Below are positions 34,225 through 47,054 of a stretch of DNA of 64,000 nucleotides, piece after piece (the first letter of the stretch is position 1; each line of letters starts with the position of its first letter). The position numbers were made by a program, and so were the translations under genes. The notes beneath the pieces are model-generated. The model made no database searches. It saw only the letters and a list, made by a program, of their open reading frames with translations, and was not told where the DNA came from. Source of the DNA: Membranipora membranacea (taxonomy: Eukaryota; Bryozoa; Gymnolaemata; Cheilostomatida; Membraniporidae); the NCBI GenBank assembly GCA_914767715.1, contig OU612072.1:27032001-27096000 (forward strand), given 5' to 3'.

Positions 34225-37200
34225 ATGATGGCGTGTAAGAACACTGCAGCCTTATTCGTTATACAGCCTCAGAAGATGAGTTCAGTGACTGCAGACCCTG
34301 ATATAATGGGAGCCAATCAAACCTCACTGACTGCTGTTGGCGGAGTGTCATCAAACGGCCGAGCAGCTGGCGGTGAAGCTTCTTCTGATCCAAAGTCAGA
34401 GGCTGCTGTCTCACCTAAAGGTGAAGTAAGTCAGTCTGCTGACAGAGGAGATAATCATACCGCGCAGTCACAACATGTAAGTGAAATCTCACCAGCTGGT
34501 TCAAAACAGGACAATTCCAGAGAGTCTGTCTCTGGACTGAGTCAAGGTATAGAGATGAATGTAGATATCCACCTTACCGGGTCTCCAGACGGCTCTGAGC
34601 TTGTCACAGGATCCCGGGACGGCTCGGAGCTCACACCATCAGAGGATTCTCAGCACTATGATGATAATCACTCTACTACAAACCTGGATGATGTGACTTC
34701 TGACAGTCCTGACTTTGTAGAGGAATCATACAGGGAACTCAGATCCACCTTCACCATCAAACAAGAACCGTCAGATAGCGCAGAACAGCGGGAGCAGGAG
34801 CTAAGAGAGAAGTATGGATGTATAATCTTACCTCAGGTTATTGTAAGTCGTGTAACGGTATCTGAAGGGGAGATAGCTTCTGCTTCTGAGGCTTTGTACA
34901 AGTTTCTAAACCTGTTTGTCTGTCCGCAGACTGGATGTGAGAAGAGATACACTTCGATCGCTGGTGTTATAAATCACTGTACAAGGGCACATAACATGAG
35001 TAAGAGGGATGCTAGATGGATCAGCGTGTTACCAGCATGCGAAGTCTGTAACAAGACGTTGAGAGACACAAATTCCTTTCTTAAACATCTGTCACACTGT
35101 CTGCAAGTGTCAGATACACAAGAGAGCCAATCAGAGCAGGAATATTCAGTGCAGGGAGATTCAGAGGAGAGAGACTCAGACGACAGCCCCCCTGATGACA
35201 GCTCCCCTGATGACCATGATGATCCTGACGAAACTGATACTGATCCCGATGAGGCTAGTGATGAGGCTGGTAGTACCGGTGATAGACCTTCGATAGATGA
35301 TACAGTATTTCCCTGTGGTACATGTAAGCAAGTATTAAAGAATCGACAAGCTCTGAGCCGACACACTAATGAATTCCACAACCGCAACATAGCTGATGGG
35401 GAGATGGAAGGAATATCTCACAGCTTAGTGACTGATAGATGTCCTACATGTGATAACTGTGGTAAGGAGTATTCTACGTGGACTAAGTGGCGAGATCATA
35501 TAAATACATGTACGGACCGAGGTAACCAATCACAGACTGTATACCCATGCAGCTCATGTAAGCAGGTGTGCAAGTTTGACCATGTTCTGCGCAGGCATGT
35601 CAGAGAAGTACATGATCGTGACTTGACAAAGCAAGAGATCGGAGGTACAGATTATGATCAAGTTTCACATCGCCAGCCTTCATGTGATAACTGTGGGAAG
35701 GTCTTTCTACAATGGGCTAAGTGGAGATACCATGTCAATGTCTGTCAGGAGACAGAGAATGTCTGTCAGGAGACAGAGAATGTCTGTCAGAAGACAGAGA
35801 ATTCACCAGAATCTGCGGAAATCTCATATCCGTGCTCCTCCTGTAAACAAGTGTGTCACGCCTTAACTACTATAACGAAGCATGTCCGTAGTGTTCATCA
35901 TAGAGAAACAACAAAGGATGAGGTAGAAGGTACTCCTTCAAATCTTGTATCTCATAGAAAGCCAATATGTGATCACTGTACAAAGGAGTTCCTAAGGTGG
36001 AGCCGATGGAGAAGTCATATGGAAACCTACCACGACCAAAAGTTTCAGGGAGGAAATCCTTCGACATTGTCCTACTACCCACCGGGCAAAGTCCTATATC
36101 CCTGTCCGCAATGTAAGATGGTGATGAAAGCAAAGTTTAGTTTGAGGAAGCATGTGCGTAAAGTTCACGGGAAGGATATCGATGTGGAATCGGAGGATAT
36201 GCAGGGAAAGCCTAGTGAGAAAGTTCTAATAGTAGAGCCGGAATGTGACAAATGTAATAAAGTCTTCTCTCGTTGGGATACCTGGAGAAATCACATCTGT
36301 CAGGAGGAAGAAGAAGAGGAGATCGATTCTGACTCTGCTACAGAAAACACAAGAAAGACTCTATTTCCGTGTTCCCACTCCCAATGTAAGCAGGTTATGA
36401 TGTCAGCTCTTGGCTTAAAAATTCACATGAGCAAAATTCATAAAACAGTACCTGTGGAAGAGGAGCTGAAGGGTAACCCGATTGATGAGGTATTAGTTAC
36501 GGAGCCAGTCTGTGACTACTGTGGGATAGAGTTTCCTAGATGGGATCAGCTACGTAATCATACATGTGAGAAAGGAGACAGAAAGTTGCTGTTCCCCTGC
36601 TCACTTTGTAAACAGGTGGTTCATCACCCTACATTTCTAACCATTCACATGCAGAAATCACATGAGGCCACTCCATCTCTTAATGATCTGAAAGGAAGGC
36701 CAGCAGCTGAGGTCACTGTCACCGCACCAACTTGTGAAAAATGTGGTAAAATATTTGTAGAATGGAGATATGCGAGAAAACACCAGGATAAATGTTCTGG
36801 TGTGTTATATAATTCAAAAGCGCAGGCTGATAAACAGTATAAGTCGCTAATTAACAAAACTGTACCTCCGACCAGAAGCGAAAAAAAAGTGAGAACTATC
36901 TCAGACACCGCTGCTTATCAGATGGATCCAGGCCAAAAGACCTTAAATGTGATCAAGTCTGAACCAAAGAGAGATGACTCTACCCGACCAGAATGTAAAT
37001 CATGCTCCAAGATCTTTGAGCATTGGAGTACTCTCCACAAACACCAGCGCTCAATGTCATGCATCACCCATAAGAGAAAGGTACAGTCCAGAGATTTGGT
37101 CTATCCCTGTCATCTCTGTGGGAAGGTGTTCAATTACTCGCAGTCTGCAACAAAACACCTGATAACAGTTCATAAAACCAACACGGCAGACAATAGGATA

Positions 37201-40200
37201 TTACCAAGGCCTTCAACAGAGGTACAGCGTAAAAGCCCCATATGTTTACACTGTAGTGCTACATTCGATCAATGGACAGACCTATATGAGCACATGGACA
37301 ATGAGCACAAGGGGGCAAAGCTACTTACACCTGATGACCAATTGTTTCCCTGTCATATATGTGGTAAAGTGCTATCCTCTCGTAGATCTGCTAATAAACA
37401 CCTGGTCATTCACAAGACTGATAAAACTCAGAATCCAATCAAACCAAAGTTTCCTCATCAGATACAAGCAAAGAAGCCATCCTGCAGTAAGTGTTCTAAG
37501 ACGTTTGAGAGATGGAAGCAGCTCTATCACCACCTGAGAACAGAGCACAAGAATGATAAAAGAGCACAAGCTAAGTATGTCTATCCATGTCACTTGTGTG
37601 GCAAGGTTGTGGAGAGAGGAATAGTGAAACATCTCAAGGTAATACATAATACGAATCTAAAAGATGATCCAGTCAAACCTGTTCCTGCCTCGGAATGTCC
37701 CTTGGTGTCGCCTGTATGTATCCACTGTAAACAAGAGTTCTATGACTGGAAAAATGTGTACAAACATATCCGAGAATTACATCCAGAGAAACTGGGGAGA
37801 TTGAGAGCCGCCAAGAAGTCAGCTGTTAAATGTGATGAGTGCTGTATCATTTTCCAGAGTAGTGACCAGCTTCGCCGACATAAGGAAATCAGCCACCCAG
37901 AAAGTAATCCTACCCTGTCTAAGAGAGACGATTATGTGTACCCATGTAAGATCTGTGGCAGAATACTATCGGAACTAAACGGATTGGAGTCCCATATGAG
38001 ACTGGTACATCGAGTCAAAGGTAATAATATTGTCATCGAGGGCGTACTTAGGTATGAAGCTAAAGTAACTACCCCATGCTGTAAGACTTGTCGTAAAGAG
38101 TTTGCCTCATGGACCAGTCTCTATAAACACCTGAAAACACAATGTAACGGAGGAAGCCTACATGGATCACATACCGAGTCAGACTGGGTGTGTCAGCCCT
38201 GTGGTATATCCTTCCCAGATAAAACTGAGCTCCAAAAGCATGAACAGCAGCATAGCAAGAGAAAACAATACAGAAAGTTAGATGATTCGCCTCCTTTAGC
38301 CAAACGTAGAAAACATGATCCCCAAGTTTCACCTCCCATAACATGCATCTTATGTGACAGAGAGTTTAGTGAAGAAGATGAATGGTTTAAGCATCTAAAG
38401 GGCAGTCATCGAATGATTGATCGCAGGAGAGAAGAGATGAGAGAAAAGTTAAGGTCTGAGCGTGCATTGTCTGATGCAGCCACCAAGCTAAGTGGTAATC
38501 ATCTCCTAACTGATGTTGTGATCAAAACTGAGCCTGAGGAAGTTATGGATACTGGCCATTCGGTATTCATCAGCAATGTGACTTGCTCTGCTAATATAGT
38601 GTCTCACAACCCTCCATCATCTGAAACTGACTGCATCAGTAATGCTTCAAAGGATACTGACTGGGAGCAGGCCACTGATGACGTAGATCAGGCTACTGGT
38701 GACTTAGATCAGGCTACTGAGGATCACGATAGCGTTAGTAGTGCCAGCTCATCAGATGAAGACAAGTTATATGACACCAAAAGTGTTCTTCGAAACAGAA
38801 ATATAAGTTCATCTAGCTCGTCCGATTCAAACGACGAGCTGTTTTTTCACCCACCTGTAAGAAGTTCTAAAAAGTTCATTGACCACAAGATAGATGATGA
38901 AAGTATAATACCAACAGTCCCTGTGCAACAATCGAATGAGACGATTATAGGTGAAGAGCTCATACCCAAACATACAGTCCAGTTGGACAGTATGCTTGAC
39001 TTTGACAAACCCCAGAAGGTGAACAAAAACCACTCGCAGACTGATAATATGAGACAAGGAGCTGAAACAAGAATAATCAAGCCGACAACCTTTACATCGG
39101 AAGTTGCATCAACAATGAGCGTAAAGATGCCCTCGGATGTAGTGTGCCCTCGGGATAATGTAACATGCACTCAGGTTACTGTAGCATGCGCTCAGGATAA
39201 AGAAGCATGCGCTCAGGCTAACGCTGTGCCCACTCAGGCTGATAAAGTATGCGCTCAGGCTGCTGTAGCATGCGCTCAGGCTAATGTAGTGTGCACCCAG
39301 GCTAATGCCGCATCCACTCAGGCTGATGTTGCATCCACTCAGGGTGGTGTTGCGTCCACCCAGGGTGGTGTATCACTCTCTAAGGCTGATGTTGCGCTTG
39401 TCCATACTGTTGCCTCCTCAACAATCCCAAATCTGAAACAAAAACCAAAACCATCAACCAGCACTGATGCATCGAAATCATCTGATACATTTGTGAGTAC
39501 AGCTGCCGATCTCCAAGCTAAGAGATCCGACATTTTGCAAAAGAATTTTACCCTGCTCAGACCGATAGAGCCTAAGCCTTTCAGACCGACCAACGATTAC
39601 AGTCAATTTGAGAAGCCCAGAAAAGCCCCGGTAGCAGTCCTCAAACCATTTTCCGGTTCCTTTGGAGAGTCTGCTAGCCCGAGTGTCAGCACAGTATTAC
39701 ATGAAAATGAAGCTCCAGTAAGTTCGGCTGAACACGGGATATCAAATTTAGAGTATCCTCCTAGTGGACTTGTACAGTTTGTATCTCTGGGAGGAGCAGT
39801 ACAATCCCTTCCGGTCCATCCTTATCCTGCCATGCATACTCTATTACACCTCTCTGGTGGTGCAATGGTCAATGGTCCACTCTCAGCATATCTTCCCGTG
39901 GCTGTCAACCCCCTACAACAAAATCCACATCAGAGAAGGGTACCCATAGAGCAAGCAACTCTGTTATCTGCGAATGACAGGGCATTAGGAGAGCCGGTCA
40001 AAATCACCACAATTCCGATCAGCACCGCCAATAGTTCACCAGCTATCACTCAATCAGTAACACAATCGATGAAGAAAGGAAATGGGAATAAGCTGCCATG
40101 TTACCCCATATTCCTTGTCGACTGGTCCGACTTAGCTGTTCCATGTATATTTGAGAATGCGATACTCTACCGCCGTATCACTCTGAGGTGGAAAGAAACT

Positions 40201-43200
40201 TCAATTCTCTGGTATTTCACCCATTGGTATGCGAACTGGAATGAGTGCTTATGGAGGGTAGTAGCTTTGTTAGGTCATCCTATATGTTTCGTTGACCAAA
40301 TTGAGAAACTTCTCCAATGGTGTATATTCAACAAGATTCCATCTCTACCGTATGGACATAATAAGGTACCACTGATACACAGTAACAACTGGGATGCCTA
40401 TCCATCCATCTCAGTATTGACATGTTATGATACGCCCAGATACTCCACTATCTGTTGTCTATGTGGGACAGTAGTGAACCTGACGAAGGGCCTTCTTATG
40501 CACGCCAATAAGTATCACACTCCATGTAGTACCTGTCACAAGCCATCATCTGATCATCATAACTGCTTACATGACAGCTGCGGACCAGCTAAAATTATGT
40601 TCATCAATATGTCGACACCATCATCCAAGAAAAAATCTCCCATCAGTTTGATTTGGGACCGGGATCATTACAAGGTGCCTGATTATGTAACAAAGAGCCT
40701 CACCCAGCTGCCCGCACAAAAGATGCCTAATGTTCCTGTTGCTAGACAGTCACATGACAATTCTCTTACTACTTTGACGAGTGTGTTGGATACGCCACCA
40801 AGAACTTCAGACAAAACACAAAACTCTATGAATACTGCTGAACTAGGTTATATACCCAAGACAACCACCAACCTGTCAGATAAGCTTCTGACTCTTCTCC
40901 CAGCTATCAGTAAACCTGGGTCAAAATCTACTGCTTCGTTTGCTGAAGTCAGTGCCATAAAAGAACAAGCTACCAGCAAACAGCAATCTGATGATACGTT
41001 ATCAAGTACTCATTCAGAAACACAACCAAACAAGGAAAACATTGTGAAGACATTGTGGGATCCAGATCATAACGCAGCCTACCTTGAACTGAACCAAGCA
41101 GAGACCTCCATGGCGAATACATCAAGTACCTCTGCAAAAACACAACCAACTGAGGGAAAAAAGGAAGCAAATGAAAATCCAAAAACAACATCGGCAAAAG
41201 TGAAGACATTGTGTAACCCGGATCATAACGCAGCCTACCTTGAACTGAACCAAGCAGAGACCTCCATGGAGAATACATCAAGAACCCCTTCAGAAACACA
41301 ACCAACTGAGGGAAATAGTGAAGCAAATGAAAATCCAAAAACATCATCTGCTAAAGTGAAGACATTGTGTAACCCGGATCATAACGCAGCCTACCGTGAG
41401 CTGAATGAAGCGGAGACCTCCATGGCGGATACAATCGAGGATTTGGGGATACAAGATAACAACCAAACCACAACACCAAAACAAATACCATCTATAACTG
41501 AACTCACGGAGGCAATATCTGCCCATATCGTCAAATACAGCTGTTCTATTTGTGAAGTGGATTTCCCGATGAAACTTCAGCATGAGCAGCATATGACTAC
41601 ACAACACAAGAAATGTACATTGTGTGATAATTACTTCAAAGACCGTAAAAGTCGTAGTGAGCATTTATTGTCTTACCATAAACAACACATATGCCTCGGA
41701 TGTGACTTCACAGCTACAGATGAAACTTTAATAAAGTCTCACATACTGTCAGAACATGTTGATATTACAACTGGACTCTTCAAATGTGCACAATGTAAGG
41801 ATAAGCAGATTCACCCTCAGCATATAGTACAGCACCTCGAGGAAGATGATCGGCAAGCTGTGAATAAGTGTGTTGTATGCATGGAGCAGTTACCTCAGGA
41901 TGAGACAGAGAGATTTACTCACTTTATGAAGCACACACACCCGGCTAGTAGGAATATATGCCTGGTATGTGATACCCTCTTTCTTGAGCCATGGTCTTTG
42001 AGGCGCCACTGCTTAGCTTTAAATCATAGTTTTTGTGTGCACTGCCTCATATCTCCTATGGAGGACTCCTGTATAGATTGTGGACCTAACAGTTCCCTGC
42101 ACAAGCGACTAAGGACCGCTGCCTCGGAGTGGAGTGATGCCGCCCATGCAAAGATTTGGACTAAGTGCAGTGTATGTTTCAAGGATCTTGAAAGTGGTAG
42201 AACACTCCGAGCACATTGCAATGAACAACACACAACATTCAAACATCAATGTGATGTGTGTGGCCAGAGGTTTGAATTTGAGCATCAGTTACGCTTTCAT
42301 TCATCTAAACACAAGAAAAAAAAGAGGTGGTACAATCTAACTTATAGTACGTGTCGTACTTGTCTGGCTGTTGATTATAACAGAAGTAAAGTTACTGAAT
42401 ATAACATTAAGGAGAGGTGTGATGTCTGTTTGTCCTCTCCTATACCGGCATCAATACTAAATGATAAAAAGCAATATAGCGCTGTGCTTGAGGATCCTGT
42501 CAAGTTTGCTATAAACGGATGTGTTTATATATACATGCATGGTCGTCCAGTCCTCAAAGTGGGGGGAGAGTCCATTATAGAGAATGTTAATCAGCAAAGA
42601 GATAAAGAAGCAAATCAGCAGGGTGCTGACACTGATATGAAGCTTGATGACACAGCAGCTAATAGAAAAGAGAGTGAAGATACTATGGTAATGGACATAG
42701 ATGAAATGTCGAATTCATATCCGACCCAACAGAAGAATGAACCAGAAGTCACACAAGTCTGTGACCATCATCCTCCTACAACAGAAAGCAAATCTGTATC
42801 AACAACAGGAACGATATCTGCAACAACAACAGGAACGACATCTGCAACAACAACAGGAACACCGACAGAAATCATATCTGTATCATGTGACACGGATGAG
42901 GTAGATTCAGATGAAGACGCGTGTCTCAAGATAGATGAGGCTGAAGATGTCACAAGTCTAAAAGTAGATGAGATTGCTGATGATGCTGGTGAACCAAAGG
43001 CCAAACTAAACTCACAAACTCATGCAGATGTAATCTCTGATAAAACACCTCAGATGTGTGATGACATCAGTGTACCAGTCCAGCCTGAGTCTCCTCAGGG
43101 CATTCTTACTGTAGATGAGTCTGGAGATAAGCAGCGTACCACTGCAGCTGTGAGTGGTACAGGCAGACATCACTCTCTAGTAGATCATCATGCAGAAGAG

Positions 43201-44289
43201 GAGACATCTAACACAGCATTACCTCCAGATAAAGCAGTGGATACAGTAATGGATACAGCGGCAGACACAGTAGTGGATACAGCAGTGGATACAGCGGCTG
43301 ACACAGTAGTGGATCCAGCAGTGGATACAGCGGCAGATACAGCATCAGCGGATCCAGCAGTGGATACAGCGGCAGATACAGCAGTGGGTACGTCTGTAGA
43401 TCCAGCAGTGAGTACGTCTGTAGATACAGCAGTGGGTACAGCAGTGAGTACGTCTGTAGATACAGAAGTGGGTACAGCATCAGCGGATCCAGCAGTGAGT
43501 ACGTCTGTAGATACAGAAGTGGGTACAGCAGTGAGTACGTCTGTAGATACAGAAGTGGGTACAGCAGTGAGTACGTCTGTAGATACAGCAGTGGGTACAG
43601 CAGTAAGTACGTTTGTAGATACAGCAGTGAGTACGTCTGTAGATCCAGCAGTGAGTACGTCTGTAGATACAGCAGTGGATACAGAAGCAGTGAGCACAGA
43701 CAGAGAGAAGGCGGCTGGTACAGAAGGAGAATATGTAGATCTACCTGACAACCACAGGTAAGTAAAACTTCATACTGCTCTTCGTTGGGTATCCATTCAT
43801 GTGACTCAAAATTGTGCAGAATGTAAATGTCAATACCTGAATAATATTTCACCTATCAGGCCAAAACATCTCTGTTGTAATCCGATCAACAGTTTCACCT
43901 AGATATTCTTCCTCTAAATATGTATGAAAATCCAGCTCACTTATATTTTAGGTAGAATTTGTTGTTGCTTGCACACGCATTTTACACATCCAAATTTCAT
44001 AATTTTCTTGCATTTTTGCAGATTGGGTGTATATGACACAACACGATCAGCAGATCCGGTTTCAGCTATATCCTCCAAAGAGCAGCATGGAGACAGGGGT
44101 GGAGACAGTGGGGGAGACAGTGGTGGATACAGTGGTGGAGACAGTGGGGGAGACAGTGGTGGAGATGATAATGAGTTACAGATAATCTCTGCCTTCTCAC
44201 TCCAGTCTTCTGATCAGTTAACTATGGATACCGGTGACAATACAATGATACAGTCAGCTAGTGATACCGGCGATGATACAGTGATATAA
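34225..44289 (+). CDS. Giant zinc-finger protein with repeated C2H2 dyads, two exons
   Basis: A 9.5-kb first exon (34225-43757, donor CACAG|GTAAGT) joins a second at 44022-44289 (acceptor TTTTTGCAG), giving about 3266 residues. ATG codons at 34225, 34228 and 34276 are all possible starts. Residues about 230-1395 carry some 25 Cys2His2 or Cys2HisCys fingers. Most alternate as a dyad: finger A ([YF]PCxxCxxV...HxxxxH), then about 30 residues later finger B (CxxCxxxFxxW...H), whose tryptophan is nearly invariant. There are no TGEKP linkers. A second Cys/His cluster lies near 2070-2110 and a third finger group near 2438-2690. Between them are low-complexity and tandem-repeat segments (see separate entries). 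Three psi-K-x-E-P motifs (IKQEP, IKSEP, IKTEP) look like SUMOylation sites. The protein is likely nuclear and nucleic-acid binding; that is inference. I do not recognise an orthologue. Confidence 0.88.
39160..39380 (+). repeat. 21-bp coding repeat (CAQANVV-type heptapeptides)
   Basis: Within the zinc-finger gene, about nine heptapeptide units of the form [CS][AT]Q[AG]xxx (CAQANVV, CTQANAA, STQADVA, STQGGVA). The 21-bp period preserves the frame. Confidence 0.8.
41044..41430 (+). repeat. 156-bp coding repeat, 2.5 copies (52-residue units)
   Basis: Starts at 41044, 41200 and 41356, exactly 156 bp apart. Each begins VKTL[WC][ND]PDHNAAY followed by ELNQAETSM, and full units continue through ETQPTEG...EANENPKT. 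The high nucleotide identity suggests recent duplication. The function of the segment is unknown. Confidence 0.9.
43231..43690 (+). repeat. 12/36-bp coding repeat (VDTA / VSTSVDTAVGTA)
   Basis: At the C-terminal end of the big exon, about 150 residues of VDTA, VGTA, VSTS and VDPA units, organised in 36-bp blocks. Hydroxy-amino-acid rich, acidic and probably disordered. Both opposite-strand frames are open because of the period and are not genes. Confidence 0.9.
44095..44166 (+). repeat. GGDS coding repeat in the last exon
   Basis: A 12-bp unit (ggtggagacagt) encodes Gly-Gly-Asp-Ser about six times near the C-terminus of the zinc-finger protein. Confidence 0.8.
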
Positions 44290-45206
44290 ATCGCCATTGA
44301 TACCAGTGATCAGTTACTAATAGTCTAGCACAGCTGATGAGATAAACACATCACAGGTGGATATGTCTGATATTTAGTCTACGAATCTTGGTTATATTAC
44401 TTAGTATTGTTCTCCCGTTAAACTGATTGAATTTTGAGGGCTTTCTTATTTTATTCTATCCTTTACAAGGATCTAAAGTCCTGCAATTATTAAAACTTTT
44501 ATTTCAACTGAGAACGTTGTTTAACTTTTCATGTATAGTAGTGTACAGATATTCTGATCAGACTCCATCAGTCCATCGATTGGTCACATTTTATAACTCA
44601 GTAACTCATGTTTAGTCCGCCGGGGAGCGGCGTTTTGTACAGTTTTATTTTTGTCCTAGTTCTTTGTAATATAAATAATTCTGATCTGATGATCAACTAT
44701 TCACCTTCACCCAATACCTCAGAATGATTGCAGATTAAATCAGTAACAATTCAAGCTCTATATTCTGACATGTGTGATAATTTATCAAACGCTAAAGCCG
44801 GCTTTCAGCAGTCTATAATGAACGACCAGAGATGCAAGCAGGTCGGATCAAACATAATTACTTCTGAAGGCTTCCAGAGAAACTAAGTACATTTTAACTA
44901 ACACTGAACATATGTAAAAATTTGGTTCTGAAATAATCGTCTAATTGGATTCCAATCAACATTGATCCTAGTTAGGATGGTTAACTGCCTGCTATGCCTT
45001 CTGCTTTTTGTAGACATAAATTCATATTTTCTCACTACAGAGGCTTATAGATAGATATATGCAACTTTGAGCTCAGCCACAGGATATCAAAGGGTTTCCC
45101 GTGGATTGAGATTTTCAATATCTGTTTAATATGGTATCAATGGCACATCCTAAGGGGTTACTAAAAACCCCTTGTACAATCCCACCAGCTGATATTGCTC
45201 ATGTTT
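44290..45206. other. 3' flank of zinc-finger gene
   Basis: Presumed 3' UTR then intergenic DNA. There is no canonical AATAAA close to the stop (aatataaata at about 44668 is a weak candidate). I see no coding segment. Confidence 0.35.
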
Positions 45207-45639
45207 TGTTATAGTGTGTAGAATTTATCTCCTCGTGCATAAAGAGAGGATAACTCCTGTGTGAAATAAAAGTAGATTCGGGATAGAAATTTATAAGTTG
45301 GCAACTTAAAACAAATTGGACCAAATTCCTGAAATAAAACTTTTAATATGAAACCTTGCTTGTGCGCTTAGAGAAGAGCTGTGCTATGTTTTAGTTGTAT
45401 ATGAACACATTGTGAGGTTATCTGAGATCTTAGCAGACTAGCACCTTATCGGAATTGTACCATCTAGACCGAGAGTGCAGACAGTCTATTAATCTTGACC
45501 TTGGACAGTCAACGTGAGATCTTGTCCTCTTTACAGTACATCTTTATAGGTGAGCAGGCATTCAAAATAAATCTCTCTCCTATATTTATACTGTATACTA
45601 TAATACTATATACCAAACCTCGCTACGCCTAGCTTTACA
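45207..45639 (+). mobile_element. 5' LTR of a Ty3/gypsy-like retrotransposon
   Basis: Placed between a TGT start (tgttatagtgtg) and an ACA end (gctttaca) directly next to a perfect tRNA primer binding site, giving 433 bp. It contains a TATA-like stretch and AATAAA at 45566-45571, as expected for the U3-R part. The start is inferred because no 3' LTR was found in the window to compare. Confidence 0.5.
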
Positions 45640-45651
45640 TGGCGCAGTCGG
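45640..45651 (+). other. tRNA-Ser-type primer binding site
   Basis: TGGCGCAGTCGG is complementary over 12 of 12 bases to the 3' end of an animal serine tRNA including CCA (from my memory of insect tRNA-Ser). This PBS is known from gypsy-type elements. It sits immediately after the proposed LTR end. Confidence 0.65.
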
Positions 45652-46125
45652 CTTTAGAGCCAAAATATCAATATAGAAAACCCATATTCGTATCATATTG
45701 CTTAATATTATTTGTTTGTAGACATTGGCTAACCATAAGTTAGTCCAGTGAGTGAGTAAGTCCCATTCCCGGTCTCCAAAATTGGAAAGTCTGCAGGCTT
45801 TCTGTAGTTGGGGAAGGCTCAGGATAAACTGTGAATCAGCATCATCTCATGAGAAGAGGCACAGGTTCACAGTAAACCACATTGAAATCGTTTGTGATTT
45901 TTGTGGTGAGTTAGTGGTTAGTGAGTTCGTGAGTTAGTTAGTGGTTAGTGAGTTAGTTTGTGGTGAACTACTGGTGATTAGTAGCAGTTAGTTTGTGAGG
46001 TTAGTTGTGAAGTTAGTTTGTTATACTGTTGTTGTATAGTGAATTTGGTGGAATTTGTTTGTTGTTATTGTTTACGTGTCCTACCCTAAACAAAAAAAAA
46101 AGTATATTAAAACCAAAAAGTCACC

Positions 46126-46590
46126 ATGGGCTCGAAATATCGAGACTTCCCTACTTTGGAAATTAATCCCAAGGACGTATTTGGTTCTTGGACGTTGTTT
46201 TTAGACAGGTTTACTGTCGCAGTAAGGTTTGAAATTTGAAATAGGGGAACCAAAAAGATGACTACTGGATCCGCTGAGACTGAAGTAAACGTGTTTAACG
46301 AAGAAATGAAGTTATGTGCATTGTTGAAGGCAATTAGTCATGAAGGCTTCCAAGCCTTGCAGGCCCAAGGTATTGATCTTTCAAGCGAAAAGCTGACCTA
46401 TGACCAGGTTTTGACAGCTTTGAAGAACGCTTACGAAAGAGAAGAGTCAAATGTTAAATTATGGAACTTCAACAGTGCTTGTCAGCAGACGAGTGAAGAT
46501 TGTAGGGATTATGTTAGACGTGTGGAACATTTGTCCCGTACCACAGGCATATTTAAATCCACTGACAGTTCATTCAGCCCTGATGTTTAA
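46126..46590 (+). pseudogene. Broken gag-like ORF of the LTR retrotransposon
   Basis: A frame from ATG 46126 stays open over 155 codons except for one in-frame TGA near 46237, then stops at 46588. The N-terminal part has a gag-like W-x-x-F-x-x-R-F pattern (GSWTLFLDRF). The later part, with repeated helices and a C-x4-S-x3-CRDYV-like segment, is typical of capsid-region gag sequence. No zinc knuckle, protease, RT or integrase follows, so the element is a 5' remnant. The assignment rests on context (LTR and PBS upstream) as much as on similarity. Confidence 0.55.
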
Positions 46591-47054
46591 AAGGGTGCTA
46601 ATCAGGAATTGGAAGAATTAGAAAAACTTTAGCACAAATTATAGTAGTTAATGGGATTCTATATGAAAATGACCAAGGAATGAAAATGGCCAGGTTAGAA
46701 AATGCCCATCATAATGAAAACGTCCCAAGTTCAAGGTCAATTTTCATCATCCCAATGGATTCTAATAACTCAAGGGCCAAAACAGACAATCAGAGCTTTG
46801 GCTATTTTCAGTGTATGAAAATGGCCAAGGAATATTCAACTTGAATTATGTTCTCACAAGAACTGATAAGACAACTCAATGTTAGACTAGCCAATGTGTT
46901 TTTGTTCTGATCAGAGTCAACACATTGTCTAGGCTACTAGACTCTTGCTTACATTATTTCTTTTTATTTGCACCATTCATAAACGCAGTTTTGAATCACA
47001 CTCTTGCAAAACAATACATCTAATTGCAAGAATGCACCCTATCAATATCAAAAT
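46591..47054. other. Intergenic, possible transposon end
   Basis: Contains repeated TGAAAATGRCCA motifs (46665-46830). These recur in inverted orientation at about 49140-49320, so this may be one end of a decayed 2.6 kb inverted-repeat element. No genes. Confidence 0.3.

Noticed and set aside
43188-43852. Minus-strand frames of 187 and 214 codons
   Set aside because: Antisense shadows of the VDTA coding repeat in the zinc-finger gene.
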